Positions 18,903-28,740 of a stretch of DNA of 64,000 nucleotides are shown in pieces. The DNA comes from Herpetosiphon geysericola (GTDB lineage: Bacteria; Chloroflexota; Chloroflexia; Chloroflexales; Herpetosiphonaceae), in contig NZ_LGKP01000002.1 of NCBI RefSeq assembly GCF_001306135.1, positions 40,530-104,529 of the forward strand, given 5' to 3'. Numbering within the stretch: the first letter of the stretch is position 1; each line of letters opens with the position of its first letter. A model generated the notes under the pieces. It worked only from the letters and a program-made list of their open reading frames with translations, did no database searches and had not been told where the DNA came from. A program made the position numbers and the translations under genes.

Positions 18903-19397
18903 ATGAATTTGATCGAACGCACAGGCGCTATCGTTGTGATAGGGCTGATCGGACTGTTCATCGTCGGAACGTTGCTTGCACCGAATCATGCCACTTCAGC
19001 AACCACAAGCAGCCTTGCCCAATCGTTTGGCGGCCCAACCGCAACTCTAGGGCCAGAACCTACCCTCCAATCGCCTGCCAACGAAGCTATTCTGCCCCAG
19101 CCAGTTGCCCCCAACAAATGGACGTTTAATTGGCAAGGCCCGCGCTGTGGTCATACGATCCATCTCGATGGGCCTGGCGATCGGAATTATGTTTTCACTG
19201 GGGTTATGGGTCAAGGCCAAGCAATCGTCCCGTTTACCTACAGTTATACCCAAACTCAAGCGCTGCCAGCCGATGCCCTTGCGCCATGGTATTGGCATGT
19301 TGAGTATGATTGCAGCACCTACCAAGGCCAAAGTATCACCCGCACCTTCTCAGTTGTGCCTGCCAATTTCGTCTTTTTGCCCTATACAACCCAGTAA
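18903..19397 (+). CDS. Small exported protein, Fn3/Ig-like
   Basis: The 164-residue protein has an N-terminal hydrophobic segment (about 9-27, signal or anchor), a short Thr/Ser/Pro stretch and a single beta-rich domain (NKWTFNWQGPRCGHTIHL, APWYWHVEYDCSTYQG) with two cysteines that may pair. It resembles the Fn3-like modules of the 868-residue protease. It ends FVFLPYTTQ, a variant of the YLP tail. AGGAGG precedes the ATG. Function unknown; probably surface-located. Confidence 0.75.
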   Translation: MNLIERTGAIVVIGLIGLFIVGTLLAPNHATSATTSSLAQSFGGPTATLGPEPTLQSPANEAILPQPVAPNKWTFNWQGPRCGHTIHLDGPGDRNYVFTGVMGQGQAIVPFTYSYTQTQALPADALAPWYWHVEYDCSTYQGQSITRTFSVVPANFVFLPYTTQ

Positions 19398-19399
19398 TT

Positions 19400-19720
19400 A
19401 TGAGGGATGAAGGATGAAGGATGAGGCATGAAGGTGAAGAGCAGCGGCCCATAGCACCTGTGGCTCTAGGCTGAAGCCTTTGAGCTATAGTTCAGAGGGT
19501 TCAGGTGCTAGGGATCAGGGGTCAGATTTACGTAATTATGAGAGATGAATTATCGAAACTACGAATTGCAAGAAGCACAGCTTTAACCCCAAATTATTAG
19601 GATGTGATTCATGTGCGCGTCATCCTAATAATCTATGCCAAAAAACGTAGCCTTCGTGTTCTTCGCGTTCTTTGCGGTTTCTGTAGCTCATCCCTCATAA
19701 TTCATCCTTCATAATGTGCT
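19400..19720. repeat. Gene-free spacer with a perfect 12-bp inverted repeat
   Basis: This 321-base gap has no credible gene. It begins with gggatgaaggatgaaggatga and ends with ttcgtgttcttcgcgttctttgcgg and catccctcataattcatcc words. In the middle, ATTATTAGGATG (19593-19604) and CATCCTAATAAT (19621-19632) form a perfect stem around a 16-base loop; it could end transcription from either side, though T runs are short. Confidence 0.65.
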
Positions 19721-20617
19721 TTACGCTTCGGGCGCAAAGACCTTGATTGGCTGATAGCCAGTTTCGCTCAACAACGCAATCGCCACTAATTGGCCAGCTT
19801 GATCAAGCAAGCCTACTCGTTCGGCAGTGCTCGCAACCTGCACAACCCGCCCCATGCGCACATCGGCGATAACCGCCTCAGGCAGCGAGATTAAAGGCCA
19901 GTTGGCAATCGCTGCCTGTGGTGGCAACAAGGCCGCCGCCAAAACCTCAGGTTGTTGATCAAGATCAGCCAATGCAATGCTTGTGCTCAAATCAAAGGCT
20001 CCTGCTCTGGTGCGCCGCAAGGCAGTTAGGTGCGCACCACAACCAAGCAAGGCCCCAATATCGCGGGCCAAGGCGCGAATATAGGTGCCTTTGCTGCAAT
20101 CGACTGCGATCGTTAATTGCTGCGCATCCCAAGCCAACAAATCAAGCTGCTCGATTGTGATTGGGCGGGCGGGCAACTCGATATGCGTGCCTTCGCGAGC
20201 ATACTCATACATGCGTTTGCCATCGACCCGAATTGCTGCATATTGTGGCGGCACTTGTTCGATTGCGCCGCGAAATTGGCTCAAGACGTGTTCAATCAAG
20301 CCTGGTTCAAGCGCAGGAACCGCCGATTCAGCAATCACGTTGCCTTCTGCATCGTCGCTATCAGTGGTGATGCCAAGCCGCAATGTTGCAGTATAGGCTT
20401 TGCGATCTTCCTCTTGTAGATATTCGAGCAGACGGGTGGCATTGCCCAAAGCAATTGGCAGCACGCCTGTGGCCATTGGGTCGAGCGTGCCACCATGGCC
20501 CACCCGTTTCATGCGTGCAGTTCGTTTGACCACCCGCACCACATCGGTTGAGGTCATGCCTTGGGGCTTATCGATGTTTAAAAATCCATGCAGCATACGC
20601 AAAAATGGCTCGCTCAT
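19721..20617 (-). CDS. truB: tRNA pseudouridine-55 synthase
   Basis: The 298-residue enzyme has the TruB signatures GFLNIDKPQGMTS and the catalytic aspartate D46 in HGGTLDPMATGVLP, followed by the RNA-binding motifs (KAYTATLRLG, CSKGTYIRALARDIG) and a short C-terminal PUA-like end. It makes pseudouridine 55 in the T loop of tRNAs. It is the last gene of the nusA operon, 25 bp after nrnA. The ATG at 20617 is used; a second ATG seven codons later would also give a full domain. Confidence 0.96.
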   Translation of the reverse strand: MSEPFLRMLHGFLNIDKPQGMTSTDVVRVVKRTARMKRVGHGGTLDPMATGVLPIALGNATRLLEYLQEEDRKAYTATLRLGITTDSDDAEGNVIAESAVPALEPGLIEHVLSQFRGAIEQVPPQYAAIRVDGKRMYEYAREGTHIELPARPITIEQLDLLAWDAQQLTIAVDCSKGTYIRALARDIGALLGCGAHLTALRRTRAGAFDLSTSIALADLDQQPEVLAAALLPPQAAIANWPLISLPEAVIADVRMGRVVQVASTAERVGLLDQAGQLVAIALLSETGYQPIKVFAPEA

Positions 20618-20642
20618 CTACGAGCCAGCACCTTTCTATCAA

Positions 20643-21635
20643 TTAGGCCAAGGCTACCCGTAATGTGCTTAGCACCAAATCTCGGGCTTCGTCCAAGCCA
20701 AGCTGCAAAGTTGCGCCAGCAGCTTCGCGATGGCCGCCACCACCCAAGCTATGGGCCACACTGCCAACATCAATCCCAGGCTGCGAGCGCATGCTGATTT
20801 TCACCGTGCCATCACGCCGCTCTTTAAACAGCACATAGGCTTTGGCTGTGGCAACGCGGCTGAGATAGGCTGTAATTTCATCGCCAGCCTCATCATCTGC
20901 GCCAGTGCCTTGTTGCATGGCTTGGGTAAATTCAGTCCAGATAATATCGCCTTCGTCGTGCATGCGCTCAATTGCCATGCCCAAAGCTTTGGCATGGGCA
21001 AACGGCTTGCCATACATCATCGAGCGCATAACCTCGTTTAAGCGCCCGCCGAGCGCCAATAAATCGGCGGCAACCCGCAAGGTGCGCGGGCTGGTATGCG
21101 AGGTTTGGAAGCTTTGGGTATCAGTCACCAAGCCCATCAACAAGGCGGTTGCGGTTTCTGCATCAATTGCTTGGTTCCACGCTTGGGCCAGCAAGCCCAA
21201 AATTTCGCAGGTTGCGGCGGCTTCGGTCATCACCAAGTTTAAAAAGCCTTCGCCGCTATTGGTGGCATGATGATCAATCACCAACAATGGGCGTTGAGCC
21301 AAATAGGCCCGTTCAGCGCTAAAAATTGGCTCAATCCGCGAGATGCTGCCAGTATCGACCAACACCACTAAATCAACATCGGCGGGCAAACTTGCCCCTT
21401 GGCTATAAACCCCAACCTCTGGCGCATCGGGCAAAACCACCGCCAAACTTGGCAGTTCGGTTGGCAAAACCATAGTTACCCGACAACCCATCGCCCGTAA
21501 AATGCGGGTTAGCCCAATACTTGAGCCAACTGCATCTCCATCGGGATTGATATGCGAGGTAACCAAAATATGGCGTGCGGCGGTCATGGCATCACGCAGG
21601 GCCGGAGCCGCTTGTTGAATAGTGGTATACAGCAT
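20643..21635 (-). CDS. nrnA: DHH phosphoesterase, oligoribonuclease/pAp phosphatase
   Basis: The 330-residue protein has the DHH family motifs SHINPDGDAVGSSIGL, VVLVDTG, VIDHHATN and the C-terminal DHHA1 glycine motif GGGGHREAAGA. NrnA-type enzymes degrade 2-5 nt oligoribonucleotides and 3'-phosphoadenosine 5'-phosphate. Its place between rbfA and truB is a widely conserved arrangement. AAGGAAT lies upstream of the ATG, and rbfA ends 11 bp before it, so they are co-transcribed. Confidence 0.94.
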   Translation of the reverse strand: MLYTTIQQAAPALRDAMTAARHILVTSHINPDGDAVGSSIGLTRILRAMGCRVTMVLPTELPSLAVVLPDAPEVGVYSQGASLPADVDLVVLVDTGSISRIEPIFSAERAYLAQRPLLVIDHHATNSGEGFLNLVMTEAAATCEILGLLAQAWNQAIDAETATALLMGLVTDTQSFQTSHTSPRTLRVAADLLALGGRLNEVMRSMMYGKPFAHAKALGMAIERMHDEGDIIWTEFTQAMQQGTGADDEAGDEITAYLSRVATAKAYVLFKERRDGTVKISMRSQPGIDVGSVAHSLGGGGHREAAGATLQLGLDEARDLVLSTLRVALA

Positions 21636-21646
21636 CGTGGTATTCC

Positions 21647-22027
21647 TTATTCGTCGTCTAGTTTTGGGGGATTAACCCGCCGTTCTTCGTCCACTTGGTT
21701 GAACAGCGCATCCATATGTTGGCGCGTATCAATCGTCACGTCAAGATGGAAATGCAACTCTGGCACAGCCCGTAACTTCATTTGCTGGCCAAGCTCACGC
21801 CGCAAAAAGCCTTTGGCCCGATCAAGGGTTGCAATCGAATCTTTGCGCGCTGCATCATCGCCCATTACGCTGACGTTGATATTGGCATGATACAAATCTG
21901 GGCTAACATTTACGCTGGTCAGGGTCACAAAGCCCAAGCGTGGGTCTTGAATTTCAAATTGAATCGCGTTGCTCAAAATTACTTTAATTTCTTCGGCAAC
22001 CTGTTCAACTCGTTTATTTTTTGCCAT
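21647..22027 (-). CDS. rbfA: Ribosome-binding factor A
   Basis: The 126-residue protein is the single KH-like domain RbfA, with KVILSNAIQFEIQDPRLGFVT and a C-terminal PELHFHLDVTIDTRQHMDAL. It binds the maturing 30S subunit and helps 5'-end processing of 16S rRNA, mainly in the cold. The ATG at 22027 (MAKNKRVEQ) is chosen for GGGAG upstream and family fit; an upstream in-frame start would add 19 unrelated residues. A nested hairpin lies between it and infB. Confidence 0.94.
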   Translation of the reverse strand: MAKNKRVEQVAEEIKVILSNAIQFEIQDPRLGFVTLTSVNVSPDLYHANINVSVMGDDAARKDSIATLDRAKGFLRRELGQQMKLRAVPELHFHLDVTIDTRQHMDALFNQVDEERRVNPPKLDDE

Positions 22028-22060
22028 AACAGTCACTCCCACAGGATTCATAATGCAGAA

Positions 22061-22106
22061 TGGAGACAAACACACCTGTTCCAAACAACAGATCTATTTG
22101 TCTCCA
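22061..22106 (-). other. Nested intercistronic hairpin between infB and rbfA
   Basis: TGGAGACAAA (22061-22070) and TTTGTCTCCA (22097-22106) pair perfectly, and inside the loop CTGTT (22076-22080) pairs with AACAG (22087-22091). There is no T run, so it looks more like an RNA-stability or processing element than a terminator. This reading is an inference. Confidence 0.6.
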
Positions 22107-22126
22107 CTCTAACGGTTAATCAGCGC

Positions 22127-24346
22127 TTACGAGGTGCGAATAATCTTTTCTTTGCGATAGAATTCCATCGTATCGCCAGCTTCGATGTCGTTGAAGCCAT
22201 CGACCTGCATCCCACACTCGTAGCCAGAAAGCACTTCGCGCACGTCGTCTTTGAAACGGCGCAGCGAGCCAATCCGACCGTCGTGTAACACAACCCCTGA
22301 GCGCAAAACGCGAACCAATGAGTTGCGGGTAACTTTGCCGTCGATCATCATCAAGCCAGCCACAACCTCGCGTGATGGCAAGCGGAAGGTATTGCGCACT
22401 TCTGCAAAGCCATCGGTCACTTCCTTGATCTCAGGATCGAGCATCCCGATCATGGCCTTGTTCAGGTCTTCGATCAATTGGTAAATGATGTTGTAGAAGC
22501 GAATATCAATTCCGTTTGCTTCGGCGCTGCGGCGGGCAGCAGCATCAGGGCGGGCATTGAAGCCAATGATAATCGCGTGCGATGCCACGGCCAAGCTTAC
22601 GTCCGACTCGCTGATTGTGCCCGTGCCACGGTGCAAAATCTTGATTTGAATCTCGCTTTGTTTCTCGTTCAACTGCGCCAACGAGTGTTCGATGGCTCCA
22701 ATTGAGCCTTGTACGTCGGCTTTGAGAATAATGTTAAGATCTTTGATTTTGCCTGCTTGAATTTGTTTGTACACTTCATCAAGCGTGGTTGCTTTGCCAA
22801 GCTGGTTGGCCATATGCTCCATCTGGCGTTGGCGTTGGCGCACCGTTGCCACTTCACGGGCAATCCGTGGATCATCGAGCACTTGCAAAATATCGCCAGC
22901 TTGTGGCACTTCTGAAAGCCCAATGATCGAGACTGGTGTGGCTGGCTCGGCAATCCGAATCCGGCGGCCAATATCGGTAAACATGGCCCGAATTTTGCCG
23001 TGCGTTGCGCCGACCACCACAATATCATCTTGACGTAACGTGCCATTTTGGATCAACACGGTTGCGACTGGGCCACGACCCTTGTCGAGTTCAGCTTCGA
23101 CGATTGTGCCGATGGCTGGTTTATCGGGGTTGGCCTTCAATTCTTGCAAATCGGCGACCAACAACACCATATCGAGCAAGCCATCGATGTTTTTCTTGTG
23201 CTTAGCCGAAATTTCGACATCAGGAACGTCGCCGCCCCAGCTTTCAGTCGCAATCCCTTCGACAGCTAATTGTTGGCGCACGCGGTCGGGGTTGGCCCCA
23301 GGCACGTCGATTTTGTTAATCGCCACAATCATTGGCACGCCAGCAGCCTTAACGTGAGCAATTGCTTCTGCCGTTTGCGGCATCACGCCGTCGTCTGCTG
23401 CAACCACCAAAATAACAATATCGGTGACGGTTGCTCCACGGGCACGCATGGCGGTAAACGCTTCGTGGCCTGGAGTATCCAAGAACGAAATTTTGCGGCC
23501 ATGGATTTCAACTTGGTAGGCCCCAATGTGTTGGGTAATCCCGCCTGCTTCGCCTTCAGCAACCCGCGTTGAGCGCACTGCATCGAGCAATTTGGTTTTA
23601 CCGTGGTCAACGTGACCCATGATTGTGACAACTGGTGGGCGAGTTTTGAGATTTTCGGCGGTTTCTGCGCGCAGTGCATCGCCAATATCATCGACCAAGC
23701 CAGCCATGCGTTCGGGCACATGTTCACTGGTTTCAATATCAAATTCTGCGGCAATCACAGCGGCAGTTTCATAATCAAGCTGTTGATTGATATTGGCCAA
23801 AATGCCTTGCTTGAGCATTTCTTTGATAATATCAGCTGCGCCAACACTCAGCGCTTCAGATAGTTCACGCACAGTCATAACGGGGCCAAGTTCAACTGGG
23901 CCGCGTGGGCGCGCAGGCGCAACTGGGCGAGCCATCATTGGTGTGCCACGGCCACGACCACCTTGTTGATTGTTGTTTTGGCCGCGTCCGCCGCTGCCGC
24001 GTGGTGGAACGCCACCGCTGCCACGAGGTGGAACACCGCCACCACCGCCGCCGCGATTGCCACCAGGGCCACCGCTACTCCGGTTTTGGTTATTGTTGTT
24101 GCGGTTTCCGCCGCCGCCGCCGCCGCCACCTGTGCGGTTACGGTCGTCTTCGCCGCTACGGGTAGGGCGTGCGCCACCAGGCGATTGAGGTCGATTGCGG
24201 TTACCACCGCCGCCGCCACGGTTGCCACCACCGCCACCGCCGCCGCCACGGTTGCCACCGCTGCCGCCGCTGCTAGCAGATAATGATTTGCGATTGTTTG
24301 CGCGATCACTTACGCCATCGCGGGTATTTTTTTGAGAAACTGGCAT
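22127..24346 (-). CDS. infB: Translation initiation factor IF-2
   Basis: The 739-residue protein has an N-terminal low-complexity region of about 150 residues made of G, R and N, an IF2-N domain ([20 protein letters not shown]), a GTPase domain with G1 GHVDHGKT, G3 DTPGHEAF and G4 NKID, and domains II-IV. It brings initiator tRNA to the 30S subunit. The arginine/glycine/asparagine-rich N-terminus replaces the charged helical N-terminus of E. coli IF-2. TAGGAGG lies 5' of the ATG. Confidence 0.97.
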   Translation of the reverse strand: MPVSQKNTRDGVSDRANNRKSLSASSGGSGGNRGGGGGGGGNRGGGGGNRNRPQSPGGARPTRSGEDDRNRTGGGGGGGGNRNNNNQNRSSGGPGGNRGGGGGGVPPRGSGGVPPRGSGGRGQNNNQQGGRGRGTPMMARPVAPARPRGPVELGPVMTVRELSEALSVGAADIIKEMLKQGILANINQQLDYETAAVIAAEFDIETSEHVPERMAGLVDDIGDALRAETAENLKTRPPVVTIMGHVDHGKTKLLDAVRSTRVAEGEAGGITQHIGAYQVEIHGRKISFLDTPGHEAFTAMRARGATVTDIVILVVAADDGVMPQTAEAIAHVKAAGVPMIVAINKIDVPGANPDRVRQQLAVEGIATESWGGDVPDVEISAKHKKNIDGLLDMVLLVADLQELKANPDKPAIGTIVEAELDKGRGPVATVLIQNGTLRQDDIVVVGATHGKIRAMFTDIGRRIRIAEPATPVSIIGLSEVPQAGDILQVLDDPRIAREVATVRQRQRQMEHMANQLGKATTLDEVYKQIQAGKIKDLNIILKADVQGSIGAIEHSLAQLNEKQSEIQIKILHRGTGTISESDVSLAVASHAIIIGFNARPDAAARRSAEANGIDIRFYNIIYQLIEDLNKAMIGMLDPEIKEVTDGFAEVRNTFRLPSREVVAGLMMIDGKVTRNSLVRVLRSGVVLHDGRIGSLRRFKDDVREVLSGYECGMQVDGFNDIEAGDTMEFYRKEKIIRTS

Positions 24347-24429
24347 CTATAGTCCTCCTAATGCCCAACACGAAACTTGTGTTTAAGGGCTTGGGAAGCT
24401 GAAGCCAGAGGCGAAGGCAGTGATGCGGC

Positions 24430-24753
24430 TTAGTTCATCGCAGCCTCCACCGCTGGGTCAGCATCGGGAAATTGATCAGCAATTGTTTGCAGAGCCTGCT
24501 GATCAATCGCGCTCAATTCGACGCGCAAGGCTCGCTCTAAGGCCCCGCGCTTTAGCGCATTGGTCCAACATGGGCGTTCAGCACAGAGATATGCACCGCG
24601 GCCCGCTTGCTTGCCGCTTGGATCGACCACAACACTTTGGTCGGCCAAGCGTACAAGACGTACCAACTGACGTTTATTATCGGTACGCCGGCAAGCAACA
24701 CACATGCGCTGTGGCACATGGCGTGGGCGCGGCGACTGCTTTTGAGCAGCCAT
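24430..24753 (-). CDS. rnpM: YlxR/RnpM RNA-binding protein (DUF448)
   Basis: The 107-residue protein has the YlxR motifs RMCVACRR and GRGAYLC with conserved cysteines, and sits exactly between nusA and infB as in many bacteria. Recent work on the Bacillus protein ties it to RNase P modulation, hence the symbol; ylxR is the older name. It starts three bases after the nusA stop, with its GAGG inside nusA, so translation is coupled. YlxQ/L7Ae, often next to it, is absent. Confidence 0.92.
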   Translation of the reverse strand: MAAQKQSPRPRHVPQRMCVACRRTDNKRQLVRLVRLADQSVVVDPSGKQAGRGAYLCAERPCWTNALKRGALERALRVELSAIDQQALQTIADQFPDADPAVEAAMN

Positions 24754-24756
24754 AGG

Positions 24757-26091
24757 CTATGCCTCGGTATCCGTCTCGTCGCTCTCGCCAGCTTCATCAT
24801 CGATGATATAGCTAGCAATGAGCTTGTCATTGAAATAAATATTGAGTTTTTGGGCGGCGGCACGCAACGCGACTTCTTCGCCAATAATCTCTGCTGGCAA
24901 TGGGCCGTATTGGCGCCCTTGATAGGTAACCAAGGAATCGACCCGAACCTTGCGGGTTTCGACTTTGGCGGTTGAAAGCGCTGCTTCTTGCAGCATTTGT
25001 TCCGACGCGGCAGCTTCGCGCACTTCGGCAGCAGCGCGTTCTTCCTCAAGGAGTGAAGATGCGCTCTTGATGTCGATGCGCCAACCAACCAGTTTGGCTG
25101 CCAAACGAACGTTTTGGCCCTCCTTGCCAATTGCCAACGACAATTGTTTATCTGGCACGACCACAGTGGCCGTTTTCTCGCCTTCATCAAGATGAACTTC
25201 GACGACTTGGGCTGGGCTGAGGGCATTGGCAATAAATACCCGCATATCAGCGCCCCATTGCACCACGTCGATCTTCTCGCCGTTCAATTCATTGACAATA
25301 TTTTGAATCCGAATCCCACGCATCCCCACGCACGAGCCAACCGGGTCGATGCCTTCTTGACGGGCATGGACGGCTACTTTCGAGCGTAAGCCTGGTTCGC
25401 GGGCAATTGATTTAATTTCAACGGTGCCGTTGTAAATTTCTGGCACTTCCATCTCAAATAAGCGTTTGATTAAATCTTTGTGGGTGCGCGAGGCCACCAA
25501 ACGCGGGCCACGGGGATCATCACGGCGGGCTTCCATCAAATAGACTTTGAGCCGCTGGCCATGACGATAGTTGTCGTGGCTAATTTGCTCTTTTTGCGGC
25601 AGAATCGCTTCTGCGCGCCCAACTTCCAAAATCACGTTGCCTTTGGCGGTGCGCTGCACAGTTGCAGTAACAATTTCGCCTTCGCGATCAAAATATTCGC
25701 CATAAATATGGTCGCGTTCAACTTCTTTGATCCGTTGGAGCACAACTTGCTTCGCCGTTTGAGCGGCAATCCGACCAAAATCGTCGGGCGTGCTTTCAAC
25801 ATAGACGGTTTCGCCGATTTCAACATCAGCACGCACGTTGCGCGCATCTTCGATGTCGATTTCGAAGCGATCATCCATCACTTCATCGACAACTTGCTTT
25901 TCAGCGTAAACTCGAATGCGGCCAGTATTTGGCTCTAATTCAATCTTAACGTCAACGGGTGGTGGATTATTGCCCAAATACCGCCGATAGGCGGAGATTA
26001 GGGCTTGCTCGACCACATCCTGCACCGACTCGCGGGGAATGCCGCGCTCGGCGGCAATCTGTGAAATAGCTGCGTAAAAATCACTTTTCAT
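24757..26091 (-). CDS. nusA: Transcription termination/antitermination factor NusA
   Basis: The 444-residue protein has the NusA N-terminal domain (RNA polymerase contact, about 1-125), an S1 domain (about 130-200, with [11 protein letters not shown]), and two KH domains (about 205-345, with [11 protein letters not shown] and [15 protein letters not shown]). A further 90 or so residues form a short acidic end rather than the E. coli acidic repeats. It controls pausing, termination and antitermination. It is the first gene of the operon; rimP, which usually precedes it, is missing. Confidence 0.96.
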   Translation of the reverse strand: MKSDFYAAISQIAAERGIPRESVQDVVEQALISAYRRYLGNNPPPVDVKIELEPNTGRIRVYAEKQVVDEVMDDRFEIDIEDARNVRADVEIGETVYVESTPDDFGRIAAQTAKQVVLQRIKEVERDHIYGEYFDREGEIVTATVQRTAKGNVILEVGRAEAILPQKEQISHDNYRHGQRLKVYLMEARRDDPRGPRLVASRTHKDLIKRLFEMEVPEIYNGTVEIKSIAREPGLRSKVAVHARQEGIDPVGSCVGMRGIRIQNIVNELNGEKIDVVQWGADMRVFIANALSPAQVVEVHLDEGEKTATVVVPDKQLSLAIGKEGQNVRLAAKLVGWRIDIKSASSLLEEERAAAEVREAAASEQMLQEAALSTAKVETRKVRVDSLVTYQGRQYGPLPAEIIGEEVALRAAAQKLNIYFNDKLIASYIIDDEAGESDETDTEA

Positions 26092-26185
26092 ATCTAGCCT
26101 CGCCTAGGGGTGCAGTGGGTCAGGTATCGACATAATACCTGCTTTGATGGAGCCACCCTGCGTTGGTTAACATTGTTGACAAGAA

Positions 26186-26210
26186 GAAACGTGGGGGACA
26201 CCCACGTTTC
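26186..26210 (-). promoter_or_regulatory. Perfect hairpin in the nusA leader
   Basis: GAAACGTGGG (26186-26195) and CCCACGTTTC (26201-26210) form a perfect 10-bp stem with a five-base loop. On the nusA strand it begins about 20 bases after the predicted start site and is followed by TTCTTG, a poor T run. It could be a weak attenuator or a NusA-responsive pause site; nusA autoregulation is known in other bacteria. No gene lies in this 175-base leader. Confidence 0.6.
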
Positions 26211-26235
26211 GGTCTGTGTACTTCATACTGATTAT

Positions 26236-26264
26236 AGTATAGCACTACCACTAAGGCCGTGCAA
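26236..26264 (-). promoter_or_regulatory. Predicted nusA operon promoter
   Basis: Minus-strand TTGCAC (26264 to 26259), 17-bp spacer and TATACT (26241 to 26236) lie just after the end of the lipoprotein gene. The same TTGCA-N-17-TATA form is seen before rpmB and the APH-type gene. Confidence 0.55.
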
Positions 26265-26266
26265 CC

Positions 26267-26506
26267 CTAGGGAGTTGGGTAGGCCGTTGGTTGCGAGTTG
26301 GGCACTGGGTATTGGCCTGGCTCCAAGGTTGGCTCAACAACCACATTGCCATCTGCTGGCGTTGGGTAGCTGGCCGGGGTTTGGGCTGCTGGAGCCGGAT
26401 TGGTTGGTTGGTTGGTGACTGGAGCTGTGGTTGGAGCTGAACCGGTGGTTGAACAACCAGCCAAGAGTGCTAGCACAACAAGGCTAGCCAACATGTGTTT
26501 GCGCAT
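26267..26506 (-). CDS. Small Pro/Thr-rich lipoprotein
   Basis: The 79-residue protein has a lipoprotein signal peptide (MRKHMLASLVVLALLAGC) with lipobox LAGC, so it should be lipidated by Lgt (encoded at 34814). The mature part is a 60-residue disordered stretch of P, T, A, Q and V with no fold. GGAGG lies upstream of the ATG. The nusA promoter begins within a few bases of its stop. Function unknown. Confidence 0.75.
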   Translation of the reverse strand: MRKHMLASLVVLALLAGCSTTGSAPTTAPVTNQPTNPAPAAQTPASYPTPADGNVVVEPTLEPGQYPVPNSQPTAYPTP

Positions 26507-26579
26507 CTGTAAGAACCTCCATGGGTTTTCAATCGCTCGTTATGCTACCGTAGCGCCGATAAAAAGTCAAAGCTTTGGC

Positions 26580-27179
26580 TTAACCGTTGTTAATCTTTTT
26601 GGCCTGCGCAGCCCGCCAATCAGCGCCTAGCAAACCAAAGAAAACTGTGTCGGTGAAGCGGTTTTCAACAATGTCAAAGTAGTTTTCGCGTAGCAGCCCT
26701 TCTTGGCGAAAGCCAACTTTTTCGAGTGCCCGCCGCGAGCCGTGATTCTCAGGGTGAATCTGGGCTTCGACGCTATGCAATTTCAGGCTTTCAAAACCAA
26801 ATTGGAGAATTGCCTGCAAGGCCTCCGTCATAATGCCCTTGCCCCAGAAGTGCGCTGCCAATTCGTAGCCAATTTCGGCCCGCGCATGCTCGCTTTCAAA
26901 CCGCCAAAACCCACCAGAGCCAATCCACTCGCCATGGTCGCGTAAGGTGATGGCCCAGCGCACGCCAATTTTTTGCTCAAACGATCGTTTGAGACTGTTT
27001 AAGCGATTTTCTGATTGCTCAGGCGTTTGCATTGGTAATTGACCAAAATAGCGCAAGACCTGTGGGTCGGCCATAATCGCAAACATGGGGTCGCGATCGG
27101 CTAAAACTGGCTGGCGCAAGATCAGGCGCTCGGTCTCCAACACGGGAAATTGGGCTAAAGCACGATCTAAATCAAGCAT
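26580..27179 (-). CDS. GNAT-family N-acetyltransferase (RimJ/RimL type)
   Basis: The 199-residue protein fits the RimJ/RimL branch: it starts with LETERLILRQPVLAD, has the acetyl-CoA loop YELAAHFWGKGIMTEAL and ends with HPENHGSRRALEKVGFRQEG. It transfers acetyl groups to amines, often protein N-termini or small molecules. The ATG at 27179 has GAGGTGAT just upstream; an upstream in-frame start would add 28 residues without family similarity. Confidence 0.9.
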   Translation of the reverse strand: MLDLDRALAQFPVLETERLILRQPVLADRDPMFAIMADPQVLRYFGQLPMQTPEQSENRLNSLKRSFEQKIGVRWAITLRDHGEWIGSGGFWRFESEHARAEIGYELAAHFWGKGIMTEALQAILQFGFESLKLHSVEAQIHPENHGSRRALEKVGFRQEGLLRENYFDIVENRFTDTVFFGLLGADWRAAQAKKINNG

Positions 27180-27299
27180 ATCACCTCTTGTTGTAAACAC
27201 GTGACGGGCTTTATCAACAATTAATTCAACCAACGAGCGATTAACGCAAATGACGAAACTCAAACGAGCTTCGTCATTGCCAATTAGCGATTAAGCAGT

Positions 27300-28598
27300 T
27301 TAGGCGCGTTTTTTGATCAAGACTTTATCAATCCGCCGCCCATCCATATCGATGACTTCAACATCATAATCATCCCAAGCCACATGATCGCCAACATTGG
27401 GCAAGCGATGCAGCTCGTTGAGCACATAGCCTGCGATCGTCACAAAATCGTTGGCATCATTAATTGAAATGTTTAAGCGATCGGCAATTACCGCATACGA
27501 TTCAGAGCCGTCGATCAGCCATGAGCCATCATCACGTTTGACCATGGTTTGTTCTTCGTTGGAATCATATTCGTCACGAATATCGCCAACCAGTTCTTCT
27601 AACACATCTTCGAGGGTCAGAATGCCCGAAATCTGGCCATATTCATCGACAACCAAGGCCATATGTGAGCCAGTTCGGCGAAACAGGCTCAACATTTTGG
27701 AAACTGGCTCGTGCTCCAACACATAGGTTGGCGGGCGCACCAATTCACGCAGTTGGCGTTGGTCGTTGCCCAACATCGATGGCAAGACATCCTTTATATA
27801 GATCGTGCCAATCGAGCGGTCAAGCGAATCGCCTTCGTAAACTGGCATGCGCGAATAGCCATGCTCTACCGCAATCCGCGTAATTTCAGCAAGTGGGGTG
27901 TTGGCACTGACCGCGACCACATCGGGGCGAGGTGTCATCAGCATTCGCGCCGTGCGATCCGAAAAATCGAAGACCCGCGAGATCAAGGCTTCTTCATGCA
28001 AGGCCACTGTGCCGCCAGCGCGGCCTTCACGGGTCATATACAAAATATCGTCTTCGGTGACGCTAGAATCAGGTTTTTTATTCTGGCCAATCAACATCAA
28101 AATCAAAGTTGATGAATTGGTAAGCACCCAAACGATTGGGCGGGTAAGCCACGAAAGCCACGAAAGCAATGGCGCAAGGTTGCGGGCAATCGTATCTGCA
28201 TGCAACAAGGCTAAGCGTTTGGGCACAAGCTCACCAATAATTAACGAAAGATAGGTGATGAGCAATACAACCACCGTAAAGGCAATTGAATCGGCATAAC
28301 TCTCGAGCGCAGGAATCGTTTTCAGATATTCGGCAAAGGGTTTGCTAATGTTCGCGCCCCCAAAAGCTGCTGCAAACGTACCAATTAAGGTGATCCCAAC
28401 TTGAACGGTGGCTAATAAGCGATCAGGTTGGTCGGCGAGTTGCAGGGCCTTCTTTGCCCGAAGATCGCCATCGGCGGCTTGTTGTTCTAAGCGAGAACGC
28501 CGCGCCGAAACCATGGCTAGCTCCGATGCAGCAAAAACCCCGTTGGCAACCAGCAATACCAAGACAATTCCTAGCTCGCTGGCTATGTCACTTAGCAT
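27300..28598 (-). CDS. CNNM/HlyC-CorC-type membrane protein with CBS pair
   Basis: The 432-residue protein has an N-terminal DUF21/CNNM transmembrane domain (about 1-185, starting ELGIVLVLLVANGVFAASE), two CBS domains (about 205-330, with LMTPRPDVVAVSANTP and ALVVDEYGQISGILTLEDVLEELVGDI) and a C-terminal CorC_HlyC domain. The family is linked to magnesium or cobalt export and was once called hemolysin. AAAGGAA precedes the ATG. It is divergent from the iron module. Confidence 0.94.
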   Translation of the reverse strand: MLSDIASELGIVLVLLVANGVFAASELAMVSARRSRLEQQAADGDLRAKKALQLADQPDRLLATVQVGITLIGTFAAAFGGANISKPFAEYLKTIPALESYADSIAFTVVVLLITYLSLIIGELVPKRLALLHADTIARNLAPLLSWLSWLTRPIVWVLTNSSTLILMLIGQNKKPDSSVTEDDILYMTREGRAGGTVALHEEALISRVFDFSDRTARMLMTPRPDVVAVSANTPLAEITRIAVEHGYSRMPVYEGDSLDRSIGTIYIKDVLPSMLGNDQRQLRELVRPPTYVLEHEPVSKMLSLFRRTGSHMALVVDEYGQISGILTLEDVLEELVGDIRDEYDSNEEQTMVKRDDGSWLIDGSESYAVIADRLNISINDANDFVTIAGYVLNELHRLPNVGDHVAWDDYDVEVIDMDGRRIDKVLIKKRA

Positions 28599-28740
28599 TC
28601 AATTGTTCCTTTCTCAAACATAGAATGGCTCCAGCACAGGTTAATTTTCATTGAGATTTCTTGTGCTCTAATATCACAAATTGTACCATTGACTGAGCGT
28701 CGCGTTGAAGCAGCTTTGGGCCTAATTCGGCAGCTAAATC

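Noticed and set aside
23935..24309. Open frames opposite the Gly-rich part of infB (alanine/valine-rich or proline/arginine-rich)
   Set aside because: These mirror the GGN/GGC codon runs of IF-2 and lie fully inside it. No independent signals.
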